Shown here: in pieces, positions 30,056 to 37,841 of the stretch | Position numbering within the stretch: position 1 is the first letter of the stretch | Layout: the number at the start of each line of letters is the position of its first letter | Source: Nocardioides eburneiflavus | GTDB lineage: Bacteria > Actinomycetota > Actinomycetes > Propionibacteriales > Nocardioidaceae | Assembly (NCBI RefSeq): GCF_004785795.1 | Contig: NZ_SRRO01000001.1 | Location: 4,774,001 to 4,838,000, forward strand | Reading direction: 5' to 3' | Length of the DNA: 64,000 nucleotides | Translations under genes and position numbers: made by a program | Notes under the pieces: generated by a model | The model's input: only the letters and a program-made list of their open reading frames with translations | What the model was told of the DNA's origin: nothing | The model's database searches: none

Positions 30056-30757
30056 GTGGGCAACGACAACAGGATCCACCCGACCGCGGTCATCGGCCCG
30101 GAGGTCACCCTCGGCACGAACAACGTCGTCGGACCGTTCTGCGTCCTGCAGGGCAGGGTCAGCCTCGGCGACGACAACTACCTCGCCTCGCACGTCGTGG
30201 TCGGCGGTGCCGCGGAGGTGCGCGGCCACGACATGACCGCGTCGTGGGAGGAGCCGTTCGACGGCAACCCCGTCGCCATCGGGTCGCGCAACGTCTTCAA
30301 GGAGATGGTGACGATCAGCGGTGGCTGGGCCCACGAGACCGCGGTGGGCGACGACGGCTTCTTCATGACCAAGGCCCACGTCAACCACGACGGCCGGATC
30401 GGTGACGAGGTCACCGTGTCCGCGATGGTTGTGACCGCCGGCCACGTCACCGTCGGCGACGGCGCCAACCTCGGCCTCGGCACCGTGGTGCACCAGCGCC
30501 TGACCGTGCCGGAGGGGTCGATGATCGGCATGCAGTCCGCCGTGACGCGCCAGCTGCCCCCCTTCGTCGTGAGCATGGGCGTCCCTGCCCGGGCGGCGCG
30601 GCTCAACACCTACCGGCTCGACCGCCTCGGCGTGGCCGCCGACCAGCACGAGCCGCTCGCGGCCGTCGTGCTGCACGGCTCGCGCGACACGAGCGGCCTG
30701 CACGACCCGCTCAAGGCCCCTGTCGAGGCGTGGCTCTCACGCCTCGAGCACCACTGA
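30056..30757 (+). CDS. LpxA-like left-handed beta-helix acyltransferase
   Basis: A 233-residue hexapeptide-repeat protein. The N-terminal coils IHPTAVIGPEVTLGTNNVVGPFCVLQG and the central FMTKAHVNHDGRIGDEVTVSAMVVTAGHV follow E. coli LpxA, including the two His of AHVNHD where LpxA has its catalytic His125. The helical C-terminus characteristic of LpxA (PARAARLNTYRLDRLG) is present. LpxA acylates UDP-GlcNAc in lipid A synthesis, but this organism should have no lipid A, so the acceptor is more likely an amino-nucleotide sugar made by the flanking aminotransferases. GTG 30056 has AGGAG about 10 nt upstream and lies 20 bp past the previous stop. Confidence 0.82.
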   Translation: MGNDNRIHPTAVIGPEVTLGTNNVVGPFCVLQGRVSLGDDNYLASHVVVGGAAEVRGHDMTASWEEPFDGNPVAIGSRNVFKEMVTISGGWAHETAVGDDGFFMTKAHVNHDGRIGDEVTVSAMVVTAGHVTVGDGANLGLGTVVHQRLTVPEGSMIGMQSAVTRQLPPFVVSMGVPARAARLNTYRLDRLGVAADQHEPLAAVVLHGSRDTSGLHDPLKAPVEAWLSRLEHH

Positions 30758-30805
30758 CGACCTCTGACCGCACCGACTGCACCGACCGCACCCGAAAGGC
30801 TCCAC

Positions 30806-31918
30806 ATGTCCGCCGAGTCCCTCCCGTTCATCCCGCCCGCCAAGCCGATCGTCGGCGACGACGAGCGTGCCGCCGTGGACCGCGTGATGCGCTCCGGCAT
30901 GATCGCCCAGGGCCCCGAGGTCGCCGCGTTCGAGCAGGAGTTCGGCGCCGCGGTGGCCGGCGGGCGTACGACCGTGGCCGTGAACTCCGGCACCTCGGCC
31001 CTCCACCTCGGCCTGCTCGCCGCCGGCATCGGGCCGGGTGACGAGGTGATCGTCCCGTCCTTCACCTTCGCCGCGACCGCCAACTCGGTCGCGCTGACCG
31101 GAGCGACGCCGGTCTTCGCCGACGTCGAGCCCGACTACTTCTGCCTCGACGCCGAGAGCGTCCGCGCCGCTGTCACCGAGCGCACCGTGGCGATCATGCC
31201 GGTGCACCTCTACGGCCACCCCGCCGACGTCGACGCGCTGCGCGCCGTCGCCGACGAGCACGGCCTGCGGCTGTTCGAGGACGCCGCCCAGGCCCACCTC
31301 GCGACGTGGAAGGGCGCCCAGGTCGGCTCCTTCGGCGACTTCGCGATGTTCAGCCTCTACCCGACCAAGAACATGACCTCGGGCGAGGGCGGCATGGTCT
31401 CCTGCGCCACCGAGGAGATCGCGCGCACGGTGCGCCTGCTGCGCAACCAGGGCATGGAGCGCCAGTACGCCAACGAGGTCGTCGGCTTCAACGCCCGGAT
31501 GACCGACATCCACGCCGCCATCGGCCGCGTCCAGCTGACCAAGGTCGAGGGCTGGACCAAGGTGCGCCAGGAGAACGCGGCCTACCTCGACGCCCACCTC
31601 GAGGGTGTCGTGGTGCCGCCCGTCGCCGACGACGCGACGCACGTCTACCACCAGTACACGATCAAGGTCGACGGCGACGAGCGCGACCGCATCGTCGCCG
31701 CCATGCGCGAGGAGCACCAGGTCGGCTCGGGCGTCTACTACCCGATCCCCAACCACCAGCTCGCCTCGCTGACCCGCTACGCCGAGGGCCTCGAACTGCC
31801 GGTGACCCAGCAGGTCGCGCGCGAGGTCATCTCGCTGCCGGTCCACCCATCGCTGGGCGAGGCCGACCTCGAGCGCATCGTCACCGCCGTCAACACGACG
31901 GTGCGCGCCGGAGCCTGA
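30806..31918 (+). CDS. DegT/DnrJ/EryC1 sugar aminotransferase (2)
   Basis: A 370-residue aminotransferase. The PLP Lys is in FSLYPTKNMTSGEGGM; VNSGTSALHLGLLAAGIGPGDEVIVPSFTFAATANSV-type N-terminal motifs and FEDAAQAHLATWKG are present. The sequence resembles WbpE/WlbC/GnnB-type enzymes that aminate C3 of keto UDP-sugars, fitting the Gfo/Idh/MocA dehydrogenase at 36741-37694. It is clearly distinct from the first aminotransferase of the cluster, so two different keto-sugars, or two steps, may be served. ATG 30806 has GAAAGG upstream. A strong hairpin follows. Confidence 0.88.
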   Translation: MSAESLPFIPPAKPIVGDDERAAVDRVMRSGMIAQGPEVAAFEQEFGAAVAGGRTTVAVNSGTSALHLGLLAAGIGPGDEVIVPSFTFAATANSVALTGATPVFADVEPDYFCLDAESVRAAVTERTVAIMPVHLYGHPADVDALRAVADEHGLRLFEDAAQAHLATWKGAQVGSFGDFAMFSLYPTKNMTSGEGGMVSCATEEIARTVRLLRNQGMERQYANEVVGFNARMTDIHAAIGRVQLTKVEGWTKVRQENAAYLDAHLEGVVVPPVADDATHVYHQYTIKVDGDERDRIVAAMREEHQVGSGVYYPIPNHQLASLTRYAEGLELPVTQQVAREVISLPVHPSLGEADLERIVTAVNTTVRAGA

Positions 31919-31940
31919 GCGGCCCCTGCACGACCGCACC

Positions 31941-31971
31941 GCGGCCGGTGTCCCTCACGGGCACCGGCCGC
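31941..31971. terminator. Bidirectional terminator hairpin
   Basis: GCGGCCGGTG pairs with CACCGGCCGC (10 bp), extended inward by one T-G and two C-G pairs around a 5-nt CTCAC loop. It lies between the ends of two convergent genes, 22 bp and 8 bp from their stops. No T-run. Confidence 0.65.
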
Positions 31972-31979
31972 CGTGCGTC

Positions 31980-33956
31980 TCACCCGCGCTCGCGCAGGGC
32001 GTAGACGTACTGGGGGCCGCCGTTCCAGGTGAAGGTGCGCAGCGGCCGCACGCACGGACCGGGGATCTCCAGCGTCGCGACGACGTAGCCGACGTCGAGG
32101 TCGCTCTCGGCCAGCCAGCACGGGTGGGCGTGGATGACGATGACGTCGGGCGCCGCCTCCTCCACCCACGGGGCGTCGCGCTCGCCGTCGAAGGCGACGT
32201 AGAGGTAGCTCGCCCCGCGGTTCCACACGTTCTCGTACTCGTGGTCGGGGTCGACCTTCTCCCACTCGGACACGATCGGGCCGGTCACCTGGTTGCCGGT
32301 GAGGGTCGGCGCGCCGTTGGCGATGAGCAGCGCGTTGGCCGCCATCGAGTTGGTCGCGATGAGCGTGCCGTCCGCCTCGGCGCGGCGGGTGAGGGCCCGG
32401 GCCGCGTCGGCCGCCGGGCTGCTGCGCAGGTCGCCGACCCCGCGTACGACCGGGTTGGCGTCGATGCCTGCGGCCAGGCACACGACGAGCGTGCCGACGA
32501 CCGGCCACGAGCGGGACGGCCAGCGGGTCACGGCGTAGGCGACGGCCGACACCGCCAGCACGGCCGCCCAGACCTGCCAGGTGGCCAGGTCGGGCAGCGC
32601 GCGGCGCGCGTCGGAGGCGCCGTAGGCGGTGACGACGCCCGTCGTGACGGCGGCGGCCACGGCGAGGCGCGAGGAGTCCCCGGTGAGGCGGGAGACCAGC
32701 AGGACCAGCAGGAGCGTGGCCGGGAAGCCCACCGTCTGTGCCGCCCGGACCGGCAGCACCGCGCTGAGCAGCGGGACGTGCTCGCCGAGCAGGCCCCAGT
32801 CGAACATCGCCCACGCGCTCCACAGCGCGGTGGCCGCGGCGAGGGTGGTGATCGCACCCCTCTGGGCAGTGGTCGCACCCGCCCAGGCGCGCCGCCACAC
32901 CACCAGCGCCCAGAAGGCGCACACCAGGAAGCCGGAGGAGATCTCGCTCTGGTTGAGCAGGGTGGGCGCGGCCCCGTCCTCCATCTCGAACAGCGCCGGC
33001 CCGCCGACGAGCTGGGAGGGCATCTGGGCCGCGCCGGTGACGCGCCGCAGGCCCGGGTAGACCGTGTTGAGCTCGGCCGACAGCGACGCCGCGTTCTCGA
33101 GCAGCGTGCCGGCCAGCACGGCCAGCGAGACGAGCGCGCCGGCGCCCACCGTCAGCAGCGCCTGGCGGCGCGTGACCCGGTCCGCGACGAGGTAGACACC
33201 CGTGGCGATCACCAGGGGCACGCCCAGGGTGAGGGACCACGGCACGTAGTAGGTCACCAGCCGGGCGAGCAGCACCCCCGCAACCGCGGCCTGGAGCACC
33301 GCGACCACCCGGTGCCCGGCGACCATCCGGTCGCGCGCCAGCCAGAGCACGTAGCTGCCGGCAGCCGCGAAGGCCATGATCCGCACCGGCATGAAGGACC
33401 ACCACAGCGACGCCGGGGCGAGGAAGACGAGCACCACGCCCAACCAGGACAGGGGCCGCGACGCGCCCATCCGGCGCAGCAGCGGTGGCAGCGCGAGCAC
33501 GAGGAGCAGCCAGGGCCACGCCCGGAACGCCGAGAACAGCATCTCGTCGGGCAGCCACGGGCCCAGCCGGAGCAGGTTGCCCTCGTGGAAGAGGACCGAC
33601 TCCACGACCTGCCCGGACGAGATCTGGTAGATCAGGTCGGGGTCCTGCGACAGCGACGGGGCCGTCGACGTGCCGTGGGCGAGCACCGAGAGGTCGATGG
33701 GAGCCTGCGTCAGCCACTCGTCGCTGCGGATGGGCAGGGACGTGCCCCACTGGTCGGCACCCTCCCCCGTGCCCTCGACCGACAGCAGGCCGAGCGACGA
33801 GGTGGACAGGCTGCCGAGCACGATCGCGGTGTAGGCCAGCAGCGGTAGCAGCACCTCGAGGCGATCAGGCCAGCTGCCCAGGATCCGCCAGGTGCGCCGC
33901 TCCTCGTCGGGGAGCGGCGATTCCGGTGGCTGCGGTGAATCCGGGGACTCCGACAC
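31980..33956 (-). CDS. Large polytopic membrane protein, GT-C-like (RSDEW motif)
   Basis: A 658-residue membrane protein with a Pro-rich cytosolic N-terminus, about 12-13 TM helices and a soluble C-terminal domain of some 160 residues (from about LTRRAEADGTLIATNS). The loop after TM1 reads LPIRSDEWLTQAPIDLS; Asp-Glu there recalls the catalytic acidic residues in GT-C glycosyltransferases, and the C-terminal extracytoplasmic domain resembles YfhO-type proteins. I recognise it as a DUF7657-like family member but cannot assign a substrate. It is transcribed alone, opposite to its neighbours, from GTG 33956. Likely glycan transferase; inference. Confidence 0.7.
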   Translation of the reverse strand: MSESPDSPQPPESPLPDEERRTWRILGSWPDRLEVLLPLLAYTAIVLGSLSTSSLGLLSVEGTGEGADQWGTSLPIRSDEWLTQAPIDLSVLAHGTSTAPSLSQDPDLIYQISSGQVVESVLFHEGNLLRLGPWLPDEMLFSAFRAWPWLLLVLALPPLLRRMGASRPLSWLGVVLVFLAPASLWWSFMPVRIMAFAAAGSYVLWLARDRMVAGHRVVAVLQAAVAGVLLARLVTYYVPWSLTLGVPLVIATGVYLVADRVTRRQALLTVGAGALVSLAVLAGTLLENAASLSAELNTVYPGLRRVTGAAQMPSQLVGGPALFEMEDGAAPTLLNQSEISSGFLVCAFWALVVWRRAWAGATTAQRGAITTLAAATALWSAWAMFDWGLLGEHVPLLSAVLPVRAAQTVGFPATLLLVLLVSRLTGDSSRLAVAAAVTTGVVTAYGASDARRALPDLATWQVWAAVLAVSAVAYAVTRWPSRSWPVVGTLVVCLAAGIDANPVVRGVGDLRSSPAADAARALTRRAEADGTLIATNSMAANALLIANGAPTLTGNQVTGPIVSEWEKVDPDHEYENVWNRGASYLYVAFDGERDAPWVEEAAPDVIVIHAHPCWLAESDLDVGYVVATLEIPGPCVRPLRTFTWNGGPQYVYALRERG

Positions 33957-34146
33957 CGCTGGTTCCGGCGACGTGGTGTCGATGACGGCCTCCCCGTGTC
34001 TGGTCCCGAGCGGCGGTCAGGCTACTCCATGCCGTACGGCGCACCGCCTGCCCGGGCCGCGCCCGTGGCCGCGGCCGGATTGGGAGCACACCGCCGCGGA
34101 TCGTTATGGTGGACCGGTTTGTCGGCGCAATCGATCGGGGTCATAC

Positions 34147-35346
34147 GTGCGCATCGTCGTGGTGAACAACTTCTACCCGCCGCGGGTGGGAGGCAGCGCT
34201 CACCTGAGTGACGCCCTGGCGCGCGGCTATGCCGCCCGGGGCCACGAGGTCCTCGTGGTGACCGCGGCCTACCAGGACGCCCCTGCCGAGGAGTGGCGCG
34301 ACGGCGTACGGGTGGTGCGCTTCCCCGCCTTCGTGCTCCCCGAGAGCCGGCTGGCGGTCTCCTTCGACATCTCGTTCGCCACGCGGCCGTCGCTGCGCCG
34401 CCGCCTCGCCGCGCTGCTCGACGACTTCGCGCCCGACGTGATCCACCAGCACGGACAGTTCATGGACCTCACCTGGGCCACCGGCGCATGGGCGCGGCGA
34501 CGGGGCGTTCCCGTGCTGCTGAGCATCCACACGCGCCTGGAGAACCCCGCGGCCACCTACCGGCACGCCTTCCGGTTCCTCGACGCCACCCTCGTGGCGC
34601 CCCGCCTGCGCCGCTCGCGGCCCTCGCTCGTGGTGATGGACTCCTACATGGACGACTACATCAAGGAGCGCTACCGCGGCCGCTACCGCGACCTCGTCGC
34701 GATCCCCGTCGGCGTCGACCCGGCCTGGGTCCGCTCCGGCGACGCGACCCGCGGTCGCGAGCTCGCCGGCGTCGGCGACGCCCCGATCATCCTCTCCGTC
34801 GGGCACGTCATCCCGGTCCGCGACCGGCTCGGCCTGGTCGAGGCGCTGCCCGCGGTGCTCGCCCGGCACCCCGAGGCCCGCCTGGTCGTCGTGGGCCGCG
34901 TCTACTACGACCTGTTCCAGAAGCGTGCCGAGGAGCTGGGCGTGGCCCACGCCGTGCAGAGCCTCGGCGCCGTCCCCAAGTCCGACATCCCGCACCTGCT
35001 GGCCGCGGCCACCGTCGAGAGCCACGAGCAGGGCCTCGGCCTGGGCACCGCGACGCTGGAGTCGATGGCGGCCGGCACCCCGGTGGTGGCGTGGGGGCGC
35101 ATCGACAACTTCCCCGGCATCCCGATGATCGACGGCGACGACATCTTCATGTGCGACGTCGGCGACGTCGACGGCCTGGCCGCCCGCCTCAACCTCGCGC
35201 TCGACGACCCCGAGGCGACCCGTCAGGTCGGCGAGAGCGCCCGCGCGATCGTCGACCAGCACTTCGCCCTCGACCGGGTCACCGAGCGGCACCTCGAGGT
35301 CCTCGGCGGCCTCGTCGCCCACCCGGTCCCGCAGCGCACCCGCTGA
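34147..35346 (+). CDS. Glycosyltransferase family 4 (GT-B)
   Basis: A 399-residue cytoplasmic glycosyltransferase. The N-terminal Rossmann domain begins VRIVVVNNFYPPRVGGSAHL with the GT4 Gly-rich acceptor loop. The C-terminal donor domain has ILSVGHVIPVRDRLGLVEALP and the E-x7-E element in ESHEQGLGLGTATLESMAAGTPVVA. It retains the anomeric configuration of an NDP-sugar donor. GTG 34147 follows a GGGG purine run; it sits divergent from the DUF7657-like gene with 190 bp between, where a TATGGT -10-like element is seen near 34105. Only classical glycosyltransferase in the island. Confidence 0.9.
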   Translation: MRIVVVNNFYPPRVGGSAHLSDALARGYAARGHEVLVVTAAYQDAPAEEWRDGVRVVRFPAFVLPESRLAVSFDISFATRPSLRRRLAALLDDFAPDVIHQHGQFMDLTWATGAWARRRGVPVLLSIHTRLENPAATYRHAFRFLDATLVAPRLRRSRPSLVVMDSYMDDYIKERYRGRYRDLVAIPVGVDPAWVRSGDATRGRELAGVGDAPIILSVGHVIPVRDRLGLVEALPAVLARHPEARLVVVGRVYYDLFQKRAEELGVAHAVQSLGAVPKSDIPHLLAAATVESHEQGLGLGTATLESMAAGTPVVAWGRIDNFPGIPMIDGDDIFMCDVGDVDGLAARLNLALDDPEATRQVGESARAIVDQHFALDRVTERHLEVLGGLVAHPVPQRTR

Positions 35347-35388
35347 CCCCCGAAACCCACGATCCACACCCCTGAGGAGATCCACCAG

Positions 35389-36312
35389 ATGAGCTCGAAG
35401 GAAACCGTCTTCTTCACCGGCGGAGCCGGCTTCATCGGCCTGCACGTCGTGCCCATGCTGCTCGAGAAGGACTACAAGGTCCGCATCTTCGACAACATGT
35501 TCCGCGGCGACCGCGAGGCCGTGGCCGCCCTCGGCGACGACGTCGAGCTCATCGACCAGGACGTGCGCTACGGCGGCTCGGTCCACGCCGCGATGAAGGG
35601 CTGCTCCAAGGTCATCCACGCCGCCGCCGTGTCGATCAACAAGAGCCAGGCCGACCCGCACGAGTCGATGGACATCAACATGATCGGCAACCACAACGTG
35701 TTCGCGGCCGCCGCCGAGCACGGTGTGGACCGACTCGTCTACTGCTCCTCGGCGTCGGTCTACGGCGACCCCGAGCGGCTGCCGATGCACGAGGACGACA
35801 AGCTCCTCCCCATCACGCCCTACTGCATCGCCAAGCGCGCCGGCGAGGACCTCCTCGCCTACTACCAGCGTCGCGCCAACCTGTCCTGGGTCGCGCTGCG
35901 CTTCTTCAACGTCTACGGCCCGGGCCAGAAGACCACCGCCTACTACACCTCGGTGATCAACCACTTCGTCAACCGGATCAAGAACGGCGAGCCCCCGGTC
36001 ATCGACGGCAAGGGCGAGCAGTCGATGGACTTCATCCACGTCCACGACATCGCACGCTCCGTCGTGCTCGCGCTCGAGTCCGAGCAGGCCAACGTGCCGG
36101 TCAACGTCGGCACCGGCATCGACACCTCGATCGCCGACCTCGCCCGGATCCTCATCGACGCCGTCGGCGCCGACGTGGAGCCGCAGTTCAACCCCCGGGA
36201 CGTCCTCGTCGGCCGCCGGGCCGCCGACACCACCCGCGCCAAGGAGGTCCTCGGCTTCGAGCCGACGATCGACGTGCGGACCGGCATGACCGAGCTCATC
36301 CGGGGACAGTGA
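35389..36312 (+). CDS. NAD-dependent sugar epimerase/dehydratase
   Basis: A 307-residue extended SDR enzyme. It has the NAD-binding GGAGFIG, the catalytic SSASVYG and Y-x3-K (YCIAK), and substrate-region motifs RFFNVYGPGQ and NVGTGIDTSI. It is similar to UDP-glucose or UDP-GlcNAc 4-epimerases and dehydratases; which one cannot be decided without alignment. ATG 35389 has GAGGAG upstream. It follows the GT4 gene by 42 bp and precedes a hexapeptide acetyltransferase by 7 bp, so the three form an operon. Confidence 0.9.
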   Translation: MSSKETVFFTGGAGFIGLHVVPMLLEKDYKVRIFDNMFRGDREAVAALGDDVELIDQDVRYGGSVHAAMKGCSKVIHAAAVSINKSQADPHESMDINMIGNHNVFAAAAEHGVDRLVYCSSASVYGDPERLPMHEDDKLLPITPYCIAKRAGEDLLAYYQRRANLSWVALRFFNVYGPGQKTTAYYTSVINHFVNRIKNGEPPVIDGKGEQSMDFIHVHDIARSVVLALESEQANVPVNVGTGIDTSIADLARILIDAVGADVEPQFNPRDVLVGRRAADTTRAKEVLGFEPTIDVRTGMTELIRGQ

Positions 36313-36319
36313 GCCTCCG

Positions 36320-36754
36320 GTGAGCGCGTCCCTGCCGCCCAACCCGTGGAACGAGCACGCCTGGGTGGTCGGCGAGCCGACGGTCGGTGAGGGCACCTGG
36401 ATCGGTGCCTTCACCGTCATCGACGCCTCGGGCGGGCTCACCATCGGCCGGGGGTGCGACATCTCCTCCGGCGTGCACATCTACACCCACTCCTCGGCGA
36501 GGCGCTGCGTCTCCGGACGCCGCTTCGCCGAGGTGGAGCGCCAGCCCGTCACGATCGGTGACCACGTGTTCGTGGGCGCCGGCGCGATCATCAACATGGG
36601 CGTCACGATCGGTGACGAGGCCGTCGTCGGAGCCGGGGCCGTCGTGACCGCCGACGTCCCTGCCCGCGCGATCGTCGGCGGCGTACCTGCGCGTCAGATC
36701 GGTCGGGTCGACCTCGACGACCCGACCGACCCGCGGCTCGTCACCGGGTCCTGA
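36320..36754 (+). CDS. Hexapeptide-repeat N/O-acetyltransferase (WbbJ/WbpD-like)
   Basis: A 144-residue left-handed beta-helix acetyltransferase: GEGTWIGAFTVIDASGGLTIGRGCDISSG, then VTIGDHVFVGAGAIINMGVTIGDEAVVGAGAVVTADVPARAIVGGVPAR, the usual acetyl-CoA-binding end. The length matches WbpD/WlbB-type enzymes that acetylate a 3-amino group of UDP-sugars. GTG 36320 lies 7 bp after the epimerase stop. Its last 14 bp overlap the end of the convergent dehydrogenase gene. With an aminotransferase and a dehydrogenase nearby, an N-acetylation step is the simplest reading. Confidence 0.85.
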   Translation: MSASLPPNPWNEHAWVVGEPTVGEGTWIGAFTVIDASGGLTIGRGCDISSGVHIYTHSSARRCVSGRRFAEVERQPVTIGDHVFVGAGAIINMGVTIGDEAVVGAGAVVTADVPARAIVGGVPARQIGRVDLDDPTDPRLVTGS

Positions 36755-37694
36755 GGACCTCGTCGACCACGCTGTGCGCGGGCAGGATGCTCGCGCGCTC
36801 GGCGTCGAGGTCGACGGTGCCGTCGACGAGGTCGACGAAGTGGGCGAGCTGTGAGACCAGCGGCTCGGCCCCGCCGATCTCGGGCACCTCGATCTCGGTG
36901 AACTGGCGGAACCCGACGAAGTCGTCGTCGGGCTCGATGCTGGAGTGGCGGTAGCTGGTCAGCCCGCGGCGCAGCAGGTCGATCTCGATCATCCGGTCGA
37001 GCTCCTGGATGACCATCGAGCGGACCTTGACCTGCCCGAGCCGGCTCGCGGACACCGAGGCGATGCCGCCGCCGGAGAAGCGCACGCCGGCCTCGACGAT
37101 GTCCTCCGCGCCGGGGACGCTCTCGGGGTGGAACTGCCCGACCTTCACGTCGAAGGACTCCGGCTGCTCGCCGCCGAAGGCGCGCACCACGAGGTCCACG
37201 TCGTGGACGAGCAGGTCCCAGGCCACCCCGGTCTTGATGCGCGAGGCGTACGGGGAGTGGCGCTGGGCCCGCACGTAGAGCGGGGCCTCGACCATCTTCA
37301 TCGCGGTCATGACGGCCGGGTTGAAGCGCTCGAGGAAGCCGCACATGAGCGGGGTGCCGGCCTCGGCGGAGGCGTCGACGAGCTCCTGGGACTGCTCGAG
37401 CGAGGGGCACAGCGGCTTCTCGACGAGCAGCGGCAGCCCGGCGGCGATGACCTGGGCGGCGAGGTCGTGGTGGGCCTCGGTCGCCGCAGCGATCACGACG
37501 GCGTCGTAGGCCCCGATCCCGTCGAGGTCGGCCTGCCACGCGGAGTCGTACTGACCGGCGACGGCGCGGCCACTCTCCTCGTGGGGGTCGATCACGGCAG
37601 CCAGCTCGGTCCGCGGACCGGTGGCGATGACACGTGCGTGGTTGCGGCCCATGGACCCGGATCCGACGAGGGCGATGCGCAGTGGTTCAGCCAT
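36741..37694 (-). CDS. Gfo/Idh/MocA-family sugar dehydrogenase (WlbA/GnnA-like)
   Basis: A 317-residue NAD(P)-dependent oxidoreductase. The Rossmann motif GSGSMGRNHARVI and the EKP triad (VEKPLCPSLEQ) are typical; HSPYASRIKTGVAWDLLVHDVD resembles the substrate region of UDP-GlcNAc and UDP-GlcNAcA 3-dehydrogenases (GnnA, WlbA/WbpB). Such enzymes make the 3-keto sugar for a DegT-type aminotransferase. ATG 37694 follows TAGGGT by 6 nt, so it is leaderless. It is transcribed against the acetyltransferase, their 3' ends overlapping by 14 bp. Confidence 0.87.
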   Translation of the reverse strand: MAEPLRIALVGSGSMGRNHARVIATGPRTELAAVIDPHEESGRAVAGQYDSAWQADLDGIGAYDAVVIAAATEAHHDLAAQVIAAGLPLLVEKPLCPSLEQSQELVDASAEAGTPLMCGFLERFNPAVMTAMKMVEAPLYVRAQRHSPYASRIKTGVAWDLLVHDVDLVVRAFGGEQPESFDVKVGQFHPESVPGAEDIVEAGVRFSGGGIASVSASRLGQVKVRSMVIQELDRMIEIDLLRRGLTSYRHSSIEPDDDFVGFRQFTEIEVPEIGGAEPLVSQLAHFVDLVDGTVDLDAERASILPAHSVVDEVLRTR

Positions 37695-37700
37695 GCCCGA

Positions 37701-37706
37701 ACCCTA
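37701..37706 (-). promoter_or_regulatory. -10 element (TAGGGT), leaderless promoter
   Basis: TATATAGGGT on the minus strand places TAGGGT exactly 6 nt before ATG 37694, without a Shine-Dalgarno sequence. Confidence 0.65.
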
Positions 37707-37841
37707 TATACGGGTCGCGTTTTGGCCGCATCGCGCCCCGGTGGGGCAAGATGGCCGTGCAGACGCCCCCACCGCGGCGTCGTCTCAGCAGGTGCCGCTC
37801 CGGGCGGCCACCCGACGAAGGGATCCGTCACGTCCACCGAA

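Noticed and set aside
30056..30757. Evidence of lipid A synthesis from the LpxA-like gene
   Set aside because: No lpxB, lpxC, lpxD or lpxK is present, all other genes are actinobacterial, and the context is amino-sugar metabolism. A sugar N- or O-acyltransferase is more likely.
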